Below are positions 17,930-27,621 of a stretch of DNA of 64,000 bases, in pieces. Under the pieces are notes generated by a model. That model made no database searches. It worked only from the letters and a program-made list of their open reading frames with translations, and had not been told where the DNA came from. Location of the stretch: NCBI GenBank assembly GCA_016712035.1, contig JADJRT010000001.1, positions 620,001-684,000 of the forward strand, written 5' to 3'. The position numbers were made by a program, and so were the translations under genes. Each line of letters opens with the position of its first letter. Within the stretch, counting starts at the first letter, position 1. This stretch comes from Flammeovirgaceae bacterium. Its GTDB lineage: Bacteria; Bacteroidota; Bacteroidia; Cytophagales; Cyclobacteriaceae.

Positions 17930-20900
17930 TCAATTCACCACAGCCCCCTTCTTTACCATTACAACCTCTACACCTTTTTCTTTTGCCAGATTATTAATCC
18001 GATCCACATTCTTATCGATTGTAGATCGTAACTTGGTTAACTCTTCATCCACCATTTTAGTAAGCATCTGTCGCACTTCTTCGCCCTGTTGTGTTGGCCT
18101 AAAATCGCCTTGTGCTTGTTCTACCATTAAATGCGCCAGACGGTTATTCATTTTAATGCCATAGTTAAGCGGGTCTTGCACGCTCTGGTTCTTGGTTTGG
18201 TGAATATTATTTTCGTGTATGGTCAATTGTTCTTCAAATTGTTTCACCAACTCATTGAGTTCTTTGAATTGCGCATCGCTGCTGATTTTACTTTTCAAAA
18301 AGCCGAGGTCACTCTTTATTTTGCGAATGTCAATCACGCCCTGATTAGCTTCACTTACTTTATCGCGCACCTTAACTAAAAAATCAAATTGCGCCTGCAA
18401 GTCTTCCTGTGTTGAAGGCACCCGGGGGTCTTTTAGAATTTCAAACTCCTGTTCTTGAGAATTTCCATTAATCGTTAATCTTACTTTGTATTTGCCGGGC
18501 ACAGCCTTTGGCCCTTGGTTAGGCGAACCGTAATATACCATACCCGGAAAAGATGTATAGCCAGGATATCGCATATCCCAAACAAAACGATTGCCGCCTG
18601 CCTTTACTGATAATTGTTCACGGCCTTTGGCTTTTGAATTATAGGTGGAGATCAACGTTCCACTTGTCTCCAAAATTTCCATTTTAACCTCCGACTTTTC
18701 ATCAACACTTTTTACAAAGTAATGAACCATTACACCACCCGGATGATTCTCACCTTCCAGCCTTCTATCAGCACCGCGCCAGCCGCTACCTCCCGGCATG
18801 CGGTAACTTGACATAGGCTTGAATAGCACAACGTCTTTCGTACTATTCTCTTTTGTTAGTTGATGCAATGGAGTAAGGTCATCAATCATCCAGAAACTTC
18901 TTCCGTGCGTGGCCGCGATGAGGTTGTCATTTTTTATTGCCAGATCGGCAATAGGTACCGGTGGTAAATTCATTTGAAACTTAGACCAGCTCGCCCCGTC
19001 ATCAAAAGATAACCACATTCCTTTTCAGTTCCTGCATATAATAATCCTTGGCGCTTAGGATCTGCTCGCACTACACGAACAAATTCTTCTTTTGGAATTC
19101 CGTTGGTGATCAACGTCCAGGTTTTGCCATAGTCTGCAGTTTTATAGATGTAGGGTGTGTAATCGCCAAACTTATACGAGGTAGCCACCGCGTAAGCACC
19201 CCCTTTTACAAAGGGATTCACATCAATGCTATTCCACATATTCAACTTTGGTGAAATAGAAGGTGTAACGTTTTTCCAATTCTTGCCACCATCAATCGTA
19301 ACATGAATTAGTCCATCATCCGAGCCGGTCCAGATTTCGTCTTTTGTGTAAGGCGATTCCGCGATCACAAAAATGTTTGCATAATACTCGGCTCCAGTAT
19401 TGTCTTGCGTTATGGGGCCACCGGAGGACTTAATCGTTTCGGGTTCGCCACGGGTTAAATCCGGACTGATTACTTCCCAACTTTGGCCACCATTGGTTGT
19501 GGCGTGTACGTGATTTGATCCGGCATACAATTTCTTTGTATCATGATGACTGAAGACAAGCGGATAATTCCAGTTGAATCGATACTTCATTACTTCCACG
19601 CCTGAACCAGCCGGAAGGTCGGGCCATACGTTGGTACTACGCTCCTGACCATTGTCCAGATTGTTCATGCTCATGTAGCCTTTGTAATCACTTCCGTAGA
19701 TGATGTTAGGATTGGTTGGGTCTGGTGCGAGATGTGCACTTTCCCCAATGGGAAGGGCCAGCCAATCTTTTTCGGAAATACCTGCGCTGCTGGTGCGATG
19801 GGGAATGCGCACACTTGAATTATCCTGCTGAGCACCGAGAATATTGTAAGGAAATGCATTGTCGGTAGTAACCCGATAAAATTGTGCGGTTGGTTGATTG
19901 TGATAAGTAGTCCAGTTTTCACCGGCATCTGTTGAGATTTGTCCACCGCCATCATCGGCTATAGCCATGCGTTGATTATTTGTTGGGTCGATCCACAAAT
20001 CATGATGATCTCCATGCGGGGCATTTTTTAACTCAAACGTTTTGCCGCCATCTTTCGAAACGCCATAGCTTACATTCATCACCCATACTTTGTCTTCATT
20101 TTGTGTGTCGGCATAAATTCGACAATAGTACCAGGCGCGTTGCAACAAGGCCCGATCCTGATTTATACGAGCCCAGGTTTTTCCGGCATCATCGGAACGA
20201 TAAACTCCGGGCGCTTCCGTATTTTCAATTATTGCCCATACACGATTTGTATTTACTGGCGATACCGTCACGCCAATAATTCCGTTTAGACCCTTTGGCA
20301 TGCCCGGCTTATCAGAAAGATTTTCCCACGTGTCGCCTCCATCTGTACTCTTCCAAAGTTTTGAATCCGGTCCACCGCTATCCATGCGGTAGCCATTGCG
20401 TTTCATATTCCAGGTTGCAGCATATATAATACGTGGATTGTTCGGATCAAAAATTAAATCTCCTGCTCCGGCAGTATCGTTTATGTATAAAATTTTCTTC
20501 CAGGTTTGTCCGCCATCCATGCTGCGATATACCCCTCGCATTTCGTTTGGCTTCCATAGATTTCCCATGGCGGCTACATACACAACATCCGGATTTTTTG
20601 GATGAACACGGATGCGCGAAATATGTCTTGAATCAGAAAGGCCGATGTGTTTCCAGGTTGTGCCCGCATCGGTGGATTTCCAAACGCCCCAACCACTGGA
20701 TACATTGTTGCGCACTGTTTGTTCGCCTTCGCCCACATAGATTACGTTGGGATCGCTCTCGGCAACCGCTACGGCTCCGATGGTGCCACCAAAATAATTG
20801 TCGGTAATGTTTCCCCAGGTTTGGCCTGCATCGGTAGTTCGCCATACGCCACCACCCACAGCTCCAAAATAATATAGGTTTGGATTGCCAGTTACACCTG

Positions 20901-21066
20901 TAACCGTACCTGATCGCCCACCACGAAAAGGGCCTACTTCGCGCCAGCGAATACCCGAATACAGAGATTGATCAAACGTTACCCCTGAAACAGGTGGTGT
21001 TCCTTTCTTTTGTGAGTACGAGCTTAGTCCTGCCAGTACGAAAACGACCAATAATAAATGACGCAT
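17930..21066 (-). CDS. VPS10/sortilin-like BNR propeller protein A, one frameshift
   Basis: A secreted protein of about 1045 residues after repair. It has a signal peptide (HLLLVVFVLAGLSSYSQ) and then a ten-bladed sortilin-type propeller with many Asp-box repeats (TTDAGQTWGNIT, STDAGTTWKHIG, STDGGDTWENLS). A C-terminal part holds a FlgD-like segment (GGNRFVWDMRYPG) and a coiled region. The frame breaks at 19020-19021, where CC replaces CCC: YAGTEK should run on as GMWLSFDDGASWSKF. The two open frames overlap by 49 bases and join exactly there. Such proteins are abundant in Bacteroidota, often annotated as glycosyl hydrolases, though enzymatic activity is unproven. A paralog lies at 22.9-26.1 kb. 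Confidence 0.85.
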
Positions 21067-21219
21067 AGGTTTATGGATTGAAGCTTCAGAATTACGAAAA
21101 ATAATTGCGTTCTGGCATAAATTTATGCAAACGGTTCTTTTAGAAATGGAACCTAATCAAGACAATTTTGGGCAAATCAGCATAGAGGGTTAATTCAATC
21201 TGTTTTCTATCTTTATAAG

Positions 21220-21798
21220 ATGGATGGGCATACGCTTGTTTCGGATTTCTTCCTTTTTAGACTATTGATCAATACGGCTTTTATGGTTTTGGTGGTTCGT
21301 GTGATCTATTTCAAAACCTATCATAAGAGCGATCTTTTTTTTACTTTTTTTCTACTCAATTTTATTGTCTTTCTGCTTTCGTATATGCTTGAGCAGGCCA
21401 AAGCTTTTAATTCGTTAAGTAGTGCTTTCGGATTACTCGCAGCCTTTTCATTACTTCGGTTTAGAACCGAAACGCTGACAACTAAAGATATGACCTACCT
21501 CTTTATTATGATGGCTGTGGGTCTCATCAATTCAGTCATGAAGGGGTCGTACTTTGAAATCTGCGGAATTAATCTTGGAATAGCAGCCGTAGTATATGCC
21601 GTGGATGGCAACCAACTCATGCGCAATCAGAAAATAAAAATTGTTGAATACGATAACATTGAAAACATTAAACCGGAACATCATGCTTTGTTGTTGCAGG
21701 ATTTACGCTTGCGTACCGGACTTGATATTAAAAAAACTACTATTGAGCAAATTGATTTGGTGAAGAATCGAGCCATTATCAAAATCTATTACTACTAA
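21220..21798 (+). CDS. DUF4956 membrane protein
   Basis: A 192-residue protein with about four hydrophobic segments in the first 130 residues (LINTAFMVLVVRVIYF, FFTFFLLNFIVFLLSYMLEQ, MTYLFIMMAVGLINSVM, IAAVVYAVDG). The DUF4956 signature lies between them: SSAFGLLAAFSLLRFRTE, then TTKDMTYLF. The cytoplasmic C-terminus (about 60 residues) is charged. The family is often found next to polyphosphate (VTC-like) polymerase and CotH-like genes. Here only the CotH-like gene follows, three bases downstream, so the two are surely cotranscribed. Its biochemical role is unknown. Confidence 0.87.
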   Translation: MDGHTLVSDFFLFRLLINTAFMVLVVRVIYFKTYHKSDLFFTFFLLNFIVFLLSYMLEQAKAFNSLSSAFGLLAAFSLLRFRTETLTTKDMTYLFIMMAVGLINSVMKGSYFEICGINLGIAAVVYAVDGNQLMRNQKIKIVEYDNIENIKPEHHALLLQDLRLRTGLDIKKTTIEQIDLVKNRAIIKIYYY

Positions 21799-21801
21799 CC
21801 T

Positions 21802-22815
21802 ATGAAAAAGAATCTAACTTTTCTCTTGCTGTTGGCCCTGGTGATTACGGGGCAAGCACAACAAAAAGATGTGCCACCGATTTTTAAGGAAGAGCAACCG
21901 CTTGCGTTGAGTTTGAAATTCTCTTTCAAGGAAGTGAAAAAAGAAAAAGTGGATTCCATTTATTTCCCCACTCATTTTGGGTTTAAGAATGAGAAAGGAC
22001 AGAATGATTCTATTGCAATTAAAGTCCGCGCTCGGGGCAACTTTAGAAGGAACAATTGCTTTTATCCTCCCATTCGGGTAAAGCTAAAGAAGAAATCTGC
22101 TGAGGGAACTGCCTTTGAAGATAATAAGGATTTTAAATTGGTTCTACCGTGCCAAACCGGAAAAATAGGCAACGACCTGATTTTGAAAGAATATCTCTGC
22201 TACAAAATTCTGGAGCCTATAACGCCTTACTTCTTTCACACCCGATTAGTGGATTTAGAACTTACTGATCTTAGCGGAAAACCAAAGACCTATTCGGTAA
22301 AAAGCTTTTTGATTGAAGATGATGATTTAATTGCTCATCGGTTTAATGGAAAAGTGGTAGAGCAAGATATTCATCCGCTTACCCTAAGCGATACCACCTC
22401 TGTTATTTTTGATTTTTTCCAATACCTGATTGGCAATACAGACTGGTCAGCGGCTCAACAGCACAACGTAAAGATCATTCAGACGGCAAATAAGAAGATT
22501 CCGCTCACGTATGATTTTGATATGGCCGGTTTAGTAAACGCGCCTTACGCAACCGTAAGTGAGGCCCTTACTATTAGCAGTGTGCAAGAAAGATTGTACC
22601 GCGGTTTTTGCAGAAACGAATCGCTGATGCAATACGCCAGAAGCGAGTACCTTCGATTGGAACCGGCAATCATGAAAGTGATTAAAGATCATCAAGCGCT
22701 TTATAGTGAGAGGGATTTTAAAGGAATTGAGAAATTTGTAGGTGAATTTTTCGAAACTCTTAAAAATGATAAGAGATTTAAAGATGCGGTGTTGTTAGGA
22801 TGTAGGACTAAGTAA
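21802..22815 (+). CDS. Secreted CotH-like kinase-family protein
   Basis: A 337-residue protein with a signal peptide (LTFLLLLALVITGQAQ). The body shows CotH-like blocks: KVRARGNFRRNNCFYPPIRV, KDFKLVLPC, the strand before FFQYLIGNTDWSAAQQHNVK and PLTYDFDMAGLVNAPYA. In CotH, a spore-coat protein kinase, equivalent positions hold the catalytic and metal-binding residues (the NTDW and YDFD asparagine/aspartates). Bacteroidota do not sporulate, so the target must be something else, presumably outside the inner membrane. It forms an operon with DUF4956 and ends before a strong bidirectional terminator. Assignment rests on motif recognition, not a search. Confidence 0.75.
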   Translation: MKKNLTFLLLLALVITGQAQQKDVPPIFKEEQPLALSLKFSFKEVKKEKVDSIYFPTHFGFKNEKGQNDSIAIKVRARGNFRRNNCFYPPIRVKLKKKSAEGTAFEDNKDFKLVLPCQTGKIGNDLILKEYLCYKILEPITPYFFHTRLVDLELTDLSGKPKTYSVKSFLIEDDDLIAHRFNGKVVEQDIHPLTLSDTTSVIFDFFQYLIGNTDWSAAQQHNVKIIQTANKKIPLTYDFDMAGLVNAPYATVSEALTISSVQERLYRGFCRNESLMQYARSEYLRLEPAIMKVIKDHQALYSERDFKGIEKFVGEFFETLKNDKRFKDAVLLGCRTK

Positions 22816-22857
22816 TAAAACTTGTAACGACTCTTATCGCTTCAAAAAGATTGTGAT

Positions 22858-22896
22858 TAAAAAAGAAAGGCGCCTTTATGACGCCTTTCTTTTTTT
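22858..22896. terminator. Bidirectional intrinsic terminator
   Basis: A perfect 9-bp stem AGAAAGGCG / CGCCTTTCT (22864-22872, 22882-22890) with a 9-nt loop is followed by six T on the plus strand and preceded by a run of A. It can therefore stop both the CotH-like gene and the convergent propeller gene. Confidence 0.9.
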
Positions 22897-22912
22897 AAGA
22901 CTTAAGACTTTT

Positions 22913-25900
22913 TCAATTATTAATAATCACCTCTTTCGTTTCAGTGTTAACAGCCGGTAAATTCTTCTCTTTAAACATCCGGTTATAGTTATTGATATCT
23001 TTCTGAATGATCTCATTCATCTGCATTTTGTACTTCGACCAGTCGGCCTGTACGTCTCGTGAGCGATCTTGCACGCCTTTGGTTAAGCGCGGATCATGGG
23101 TGTCGGAAACACCACGCAATTGAAGAAACTCCGAGTTTAGTTTATTCGGAAAGTTAATTACATCCTGAAAATTTTTAGAACGTGGTTCGATAAGATTGGA
23201 CTCCCACTGATCAATTTTTTAATCAGATCTTTGCCGGTTTGAATAAGATCTTTTGCGTCCGGATTACTTTTTACTGATTCATTGATAGTCTCCACTTGTT
23301 TTTTTCGCCTGCCGCATATTGTTTACCGATTTTTGCAGATCGTCAAACTGCTCGCCAGCCTGTTTCAAGAAGTCTTGTTGGGCAGTCCATTCAGCAGCGG
23401 TTGCGGTTACTTTAGGATCAGAAATTATCTCGAGATCAGTCTCTGAAGATTGACCTTTGAACGTAATGCGCGCCTTATATTTTCCTGGGGCAACACGCTG
23501 ACCACTATAATCGCCATACACATAAACGCCAGGTACACCACTCAATCCTTCTGTACGAAAATCCCACGCAAACCGGTTGATGCCTGCTTCCGCAGGAATA
23601 GTTTGAGGAGCGGAAGGGCCGCCTGGCCAAGGTTTGAATGTTTCATCTTTTTTGTTGGTATACTTTCGAATAAGCTTGCCACCGGCATCCATAATTTCTA
23701 AAGTTACTTTGCTGGTGTCAGCCTTTTCCTTCAGATAATAATCAAGAATTACCCCGTTCATCGGATTTCGTCCTAACCCCGGAATGTCTCCGAAGTATTC
23801 GGGAATAGTTACTGACGATAAGCGATACGTAGGCTTTGGCGTATAGATTTTTACAGATGATGCAAAAGCTCCCTTTGATTGTTGAATAGCCCCCAGATCA
23901 TCTAATACCCAAAAAGCTCGACCGGCCGTGGCCGCAACTAAATCATTGTCTTTAATGATAAGGTCGGTTACTGGTACAATAGGTAAGTTCAATTGAAACT
24001 TGCTGAAAGCAGCTCCACCATTATAAGAGATATAGAAACCTCGCTCCGAGCCAGCATACAATAAATCTTTAACCTTTTTATCCTCACGGATAACTTTTAT
24101 AAAATCATCGGCCTCAACGCCATTTCCAATCTTAACCCATGTCTTACCATAGTCCGTGGACTTATATGTCATGTTTGAGTAATCATTAAACTTATAGCGC
24201 GATGCGGAAATATAAACAGTGCCTTTATCGTGTGGTGATACTTCTATCGAATGAATCATGCCTTCTGGCAAACCGGCAGGGGTAACATTGCTCCAGCTTT
24301 TGCCGCCATCTTTGGTAATGTTCACCAAACCGCAATCGCTACCTGTATAGATAACCCCTTGCTCGTGCGGAGATTCAATCACATAATAAATCGTGTTATA
24401 GTTCTCTCCTCCGGCACCTTCGTTAGTTATAGGGCCACCACTTGTATTTTGTTTTGTAGTATCATTTCGGGTAAGATCAGGACTAATTACTTCCCAGCTA
24501 AAACCACCATTGGTGCTTTTGAAAAGCACATTGCCTGCATGATACAAAGTCTTGGCATTATGTGGTGAATTAATTAAAGGGGCGTTCCAGTTAAAACGAT
24601 ACTTCATTTCTCGTGGCTTGAATCCTAAATTCGTTGCCGGATATTCCTGAATATCTTTGGTTTCGCGCGTGCGCGTATCTAATACATCAATGATACCTTG
24701 ATAACATCCTCCATAGAGAAGTTCAGGATTTGTTGGATCGTTAAATGCAATCCAGGCACTTTCGCAACCTGGGCCATTGAACCAATCCTTTTCCGTTATT
24801 CCATAACTGCCATTTCGACTTGGAATGGCAACTGATGAATTGTCCTGTTGACCGCCATAAACCCAATAAGGGAACCTATCGTCTACATTAACCCGATAGA
24901 ACTGAGCGGTAGCCTGATTGTTTAGGGGCGACCATGAACGACCGGTGTTAAAACTTATTTCACCACCGCCATCATCGGCCAAAGCCATGGTACTGTTTGA
25001 TTTTGGGTTGATCCATAAATCATGCGTATCGCCATGACCCACACGCAGCGCTGAAAATGTTTTTCCTCCATCAATAGAGCGGGTCATCGGAGCATTTAGC
25101 ACATAGACTACATCTTCGTTGATTGGATCTGCAAAAACTTCCATGTAATACCAAGACCGTGCTGTAATCAAATGATCACTGGTCATGTGATTCCACTTCT
25201 TACCGCCATCATCCGAACGATACAAACCAGCTTTGGTTTTCTCAGCTTCTACAATGGCGTAAACACGATTTGGATTGGCACGCGAAACGGAGATACCCAT
25301 TTTTCCTAATTCCTTCGGGAGACCTTCCATAATTTTATTCCAGGTTTCTCCGCCATCGGTAGATTTCCAAAGGGCAGAGCCTGCACCACCGCTCTCTACT
25401 TTCCATGGATATCTTCTATGTTGCCAGGTAGCTGCGTATAAGATTCTCGGGTTCGTCATGTCCATGCTCAAGGCAGAGACGCCCGTATTCTCATCAACAT
25501 ATAAGGTCTTTTTCCACGTTGCACCACCATCGATAGATTTATAAACCCCCCGATCAGAACTTGGACCATGCACGGCACCTTGTGCGCCAACTAAAACAAT
25601 GTCGGGGTTTGACGGATGAACTGCGATCTCGGAGATATGCCGGGTTTTTTCCAATCCAATATTTTTCCATGTCTTGCCACCATCAGTCGATTTATAAATA
25701 CCATCGCCATAAGAAGTCATTACGCCACGCACGGCATGTTCGCCAGTACCGACATAAATCACGTTAGGGTCGCTTTCGCAAATGGCGATTTCGCCAATGG
25801 AGCCTACTTTAAAAAATCCATCGGAAATATTTTTCCAGGTAATTCCGGCATCATCGGTTTTGGCAATGCCGCCACCCGTGTAGCCCACATAATAAACATT

Positions 25901-26101
25901 GTCATCCTGCATAATACCGGAAATGGCATTTGCACGACCCCCCCGAAAGGGGCCAATGTTGCGCCACTTCAAACCTTTAAAGTTTGCGGCATCCAGTGAT
26001 GGTGCTGGTGGGGTCTCGGTTTTTGATTTTGATTTTTGAGCGAATGCGCTGGGGGCAAAACCCAGGCATGCTGCGAGTAGTAGGAGGTATAGCTTTCTCA
26101 T
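22913..26101 (-). CDS. VPS10/sortilin-like BNR propeller protein B, two compensating frameshifts
   Basis: A secreted paralog of propeller A, about 1062 residues. It has a signal peptide (YLLLLAACLGFAPSAFAQ) and Asp-box repeats (KTDDAGITWKNIS, STDGGKTWKNIG, SIDGGATWKKTL). It shares blocks such as LKWRNIGPFRGGRANAISG and WNAPLINSPHNAKTLYHAG. The last ~165 residues are disturbed by two indels that cancel. A T-run at 23299-23305 has seven instead of six, and one at 23215-23220 has six instead of seven. Repair gives KKQVETINESVK through TGKDLIKKIDQWESNL to LRGVSDTHDPRL and the tail ending VIINN. It converges with the CotH-like gene across a terminator. Confidence 0.85.
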
Positions 26102-26171
26102 AATAGGTTAGATTACACTACCGATTTAGGCAAATCCGACTAAAGAAACTATTGAATTTACGTATTCGGTA

Positions 26172-27621
26172 TTAACGATTTTTTAGTTCGTGCATGGCTA
26201 TGGAAAAAGCAGTTTTTATCGGATGACCCTGTGCGTGATGTTGGTCTTTAACCACCCATTTTCCATTTATGATTGTGCCTATAATGCGACTGGAGTCCGA
26301 AGTGAAAAGAAGGGTTGCCAGTTTGTTTTTTTCGGATGTATTAGCCAGGAGATGGGTTTGTGAATTATAGATGACCGCGTCAAATGACTTCCCTATTTCG
26401 AAATGATTTTTGAAGAGCTACCCATAGCCTTTCGGCCGGATTCAATTTCTTCGTTGATCATATAGGCAGCGGCATCTCCTTCAAAGCTATTTCGCTGATT
26501 GCTTAGCAAGCGTTGGCGGTAGTCTATCATTCGAAACTCTTCCATGGGGTTTAGCCCGATGTGGCTATCAGTACCGATACACCACCGACCGCCTAATGAG
26601 ACATATTCCTTCATCCTAAAAATTCCATCGCCCAGATTTCCTTCGGTGGAAGGACATAGTACCACCGTTGCGCCTGACTTTGCTAATCTACCGAGCTCAT
26701 CATCATTTAAATGAGTTGAGTGAACCAGATTAAAACGATCGTTTACATTCAGGTTGTCGAGCACCCATTGCATGGGCCGCTTGCCGCAATACGCCAGACA
26801 ATCGTTCACTTCTTTTTTTGTTCCGCTACATGAAGATGAAAGGGTAAATCGTTAGGACCTTCCTGATAAGTAGTTTTAATATCATCCAACTCGACAGCGC
26901 GTAAAGAGTGCACGCTAAATCCCAATGAAGCATTCGCATTATTTTGAACGGCTGATTTAGATTTTTCTAAAAGTTTAAAATAATCATCAACGGTTTTAGA
27001 AATAAATCTTCGTTGTCTTGGTTGCGGGTCTTGCCCAAAACTTCCTTTCTGATAGAATACAGGAATAAGTGTGATCTTAATTCCGGCTGTTTGTGCTGCG
27101 GCCACCAGGCGCGTTCCCATCTCAGCCAGGTTGGAGTATTGCTTTCCGTCTTTATCGTGATGCAAGTAATGAAACTCAGCAACATGCGTATACCCATGTC
27201 GTACCATTTCGGCATAGAGCATGGCAGCAATAGCTTGTGCTTGATCCGGATTTACAGACAAAGCACATTGATACATGGCTTCTCGCCAGGTCCAAAAATC
27301 ATCTTGAGTACCAACTGCATGATTTTCCGCCAAGCCAGCCATAGCATATTGAAAGGCATGCGAATGCGCATTCTGAAAACCGGGTAATGCGAAGCCTTGT
27401 ACGGATTCCACGGCCACAACTTCAGTGGGGGCTTCGTTGGATAAGTATTTTATTATTCCTTTATCATCGACACCCACATAGGCTGGAGAAAGCCAACTGG
27501 TTTTTTGAAGGAGAGAAGGGAAAGAGTAAAACTTTAATCCCTCACCCCTTCCCCTCTCCCCGGGGAGAGGGGTGTCCGAGGGACGAGGACGGGGTGAGGG
27601 ATTACTTACCAATTCTTTCAT
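26172..27621 (-). CDS. hutF: Formimidoylglutamate deiminase (HutF), two frameshifts, altered N-terminus
   Basis: HutF removes ammonia from N-formimino-glutamate in histidine breakdown. Amidohydrolase metal motifs are present: NAHSHAFQYAMAGL, FHLHVAEQKK, LVHSTHLNDDE and GTDSHIGLNPMEEF. Two one-base losses split it. A T-run at 26813-26819 has seven instead of eight (restoring EQKKEVNDCLAYCGK), and one at 26407-26411 has five instead of six (restoring SSSKNHFEIGKSFDAV and a tail to the TAA at 26172). The repaired length is about 483 residues, some 25 more than usual. The excess is residues 6-28, which are translated from a palindromic repeat (PSPRPRPSDTPLPGERGRGE) in front of the native start KFYSFPSLLQ. 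The ATG at 27621 lies inside the end of the preceding DUF559 frame. Confidence 0.85.
27536..27603. repeat. Branched palindrome, copy A
   Basis: The outer 13-bp perfect inverted repeat AATCCCTCACCCC (27536-27548) and GGGGTGAGGGATT (27591-27603) encloses two hairpins. One is an 11-bp perfect repeat CCCCTCTCCCC/GGGGAGAGGGG (27551-27572). The other is a weaker arm GTCC...GGAC (27574-27590). The predicted shape is a three-way junction. On the minus strand it is translated within hutF. Confidence 0.85.

Noticed and set aside
20433..20807. 124-residue plus-strand frame inside propeller A
   Set aside because: Arg/His/Cys-rich composition typical of an antisense shadow; the minus strand encodes conserved propeller blades.
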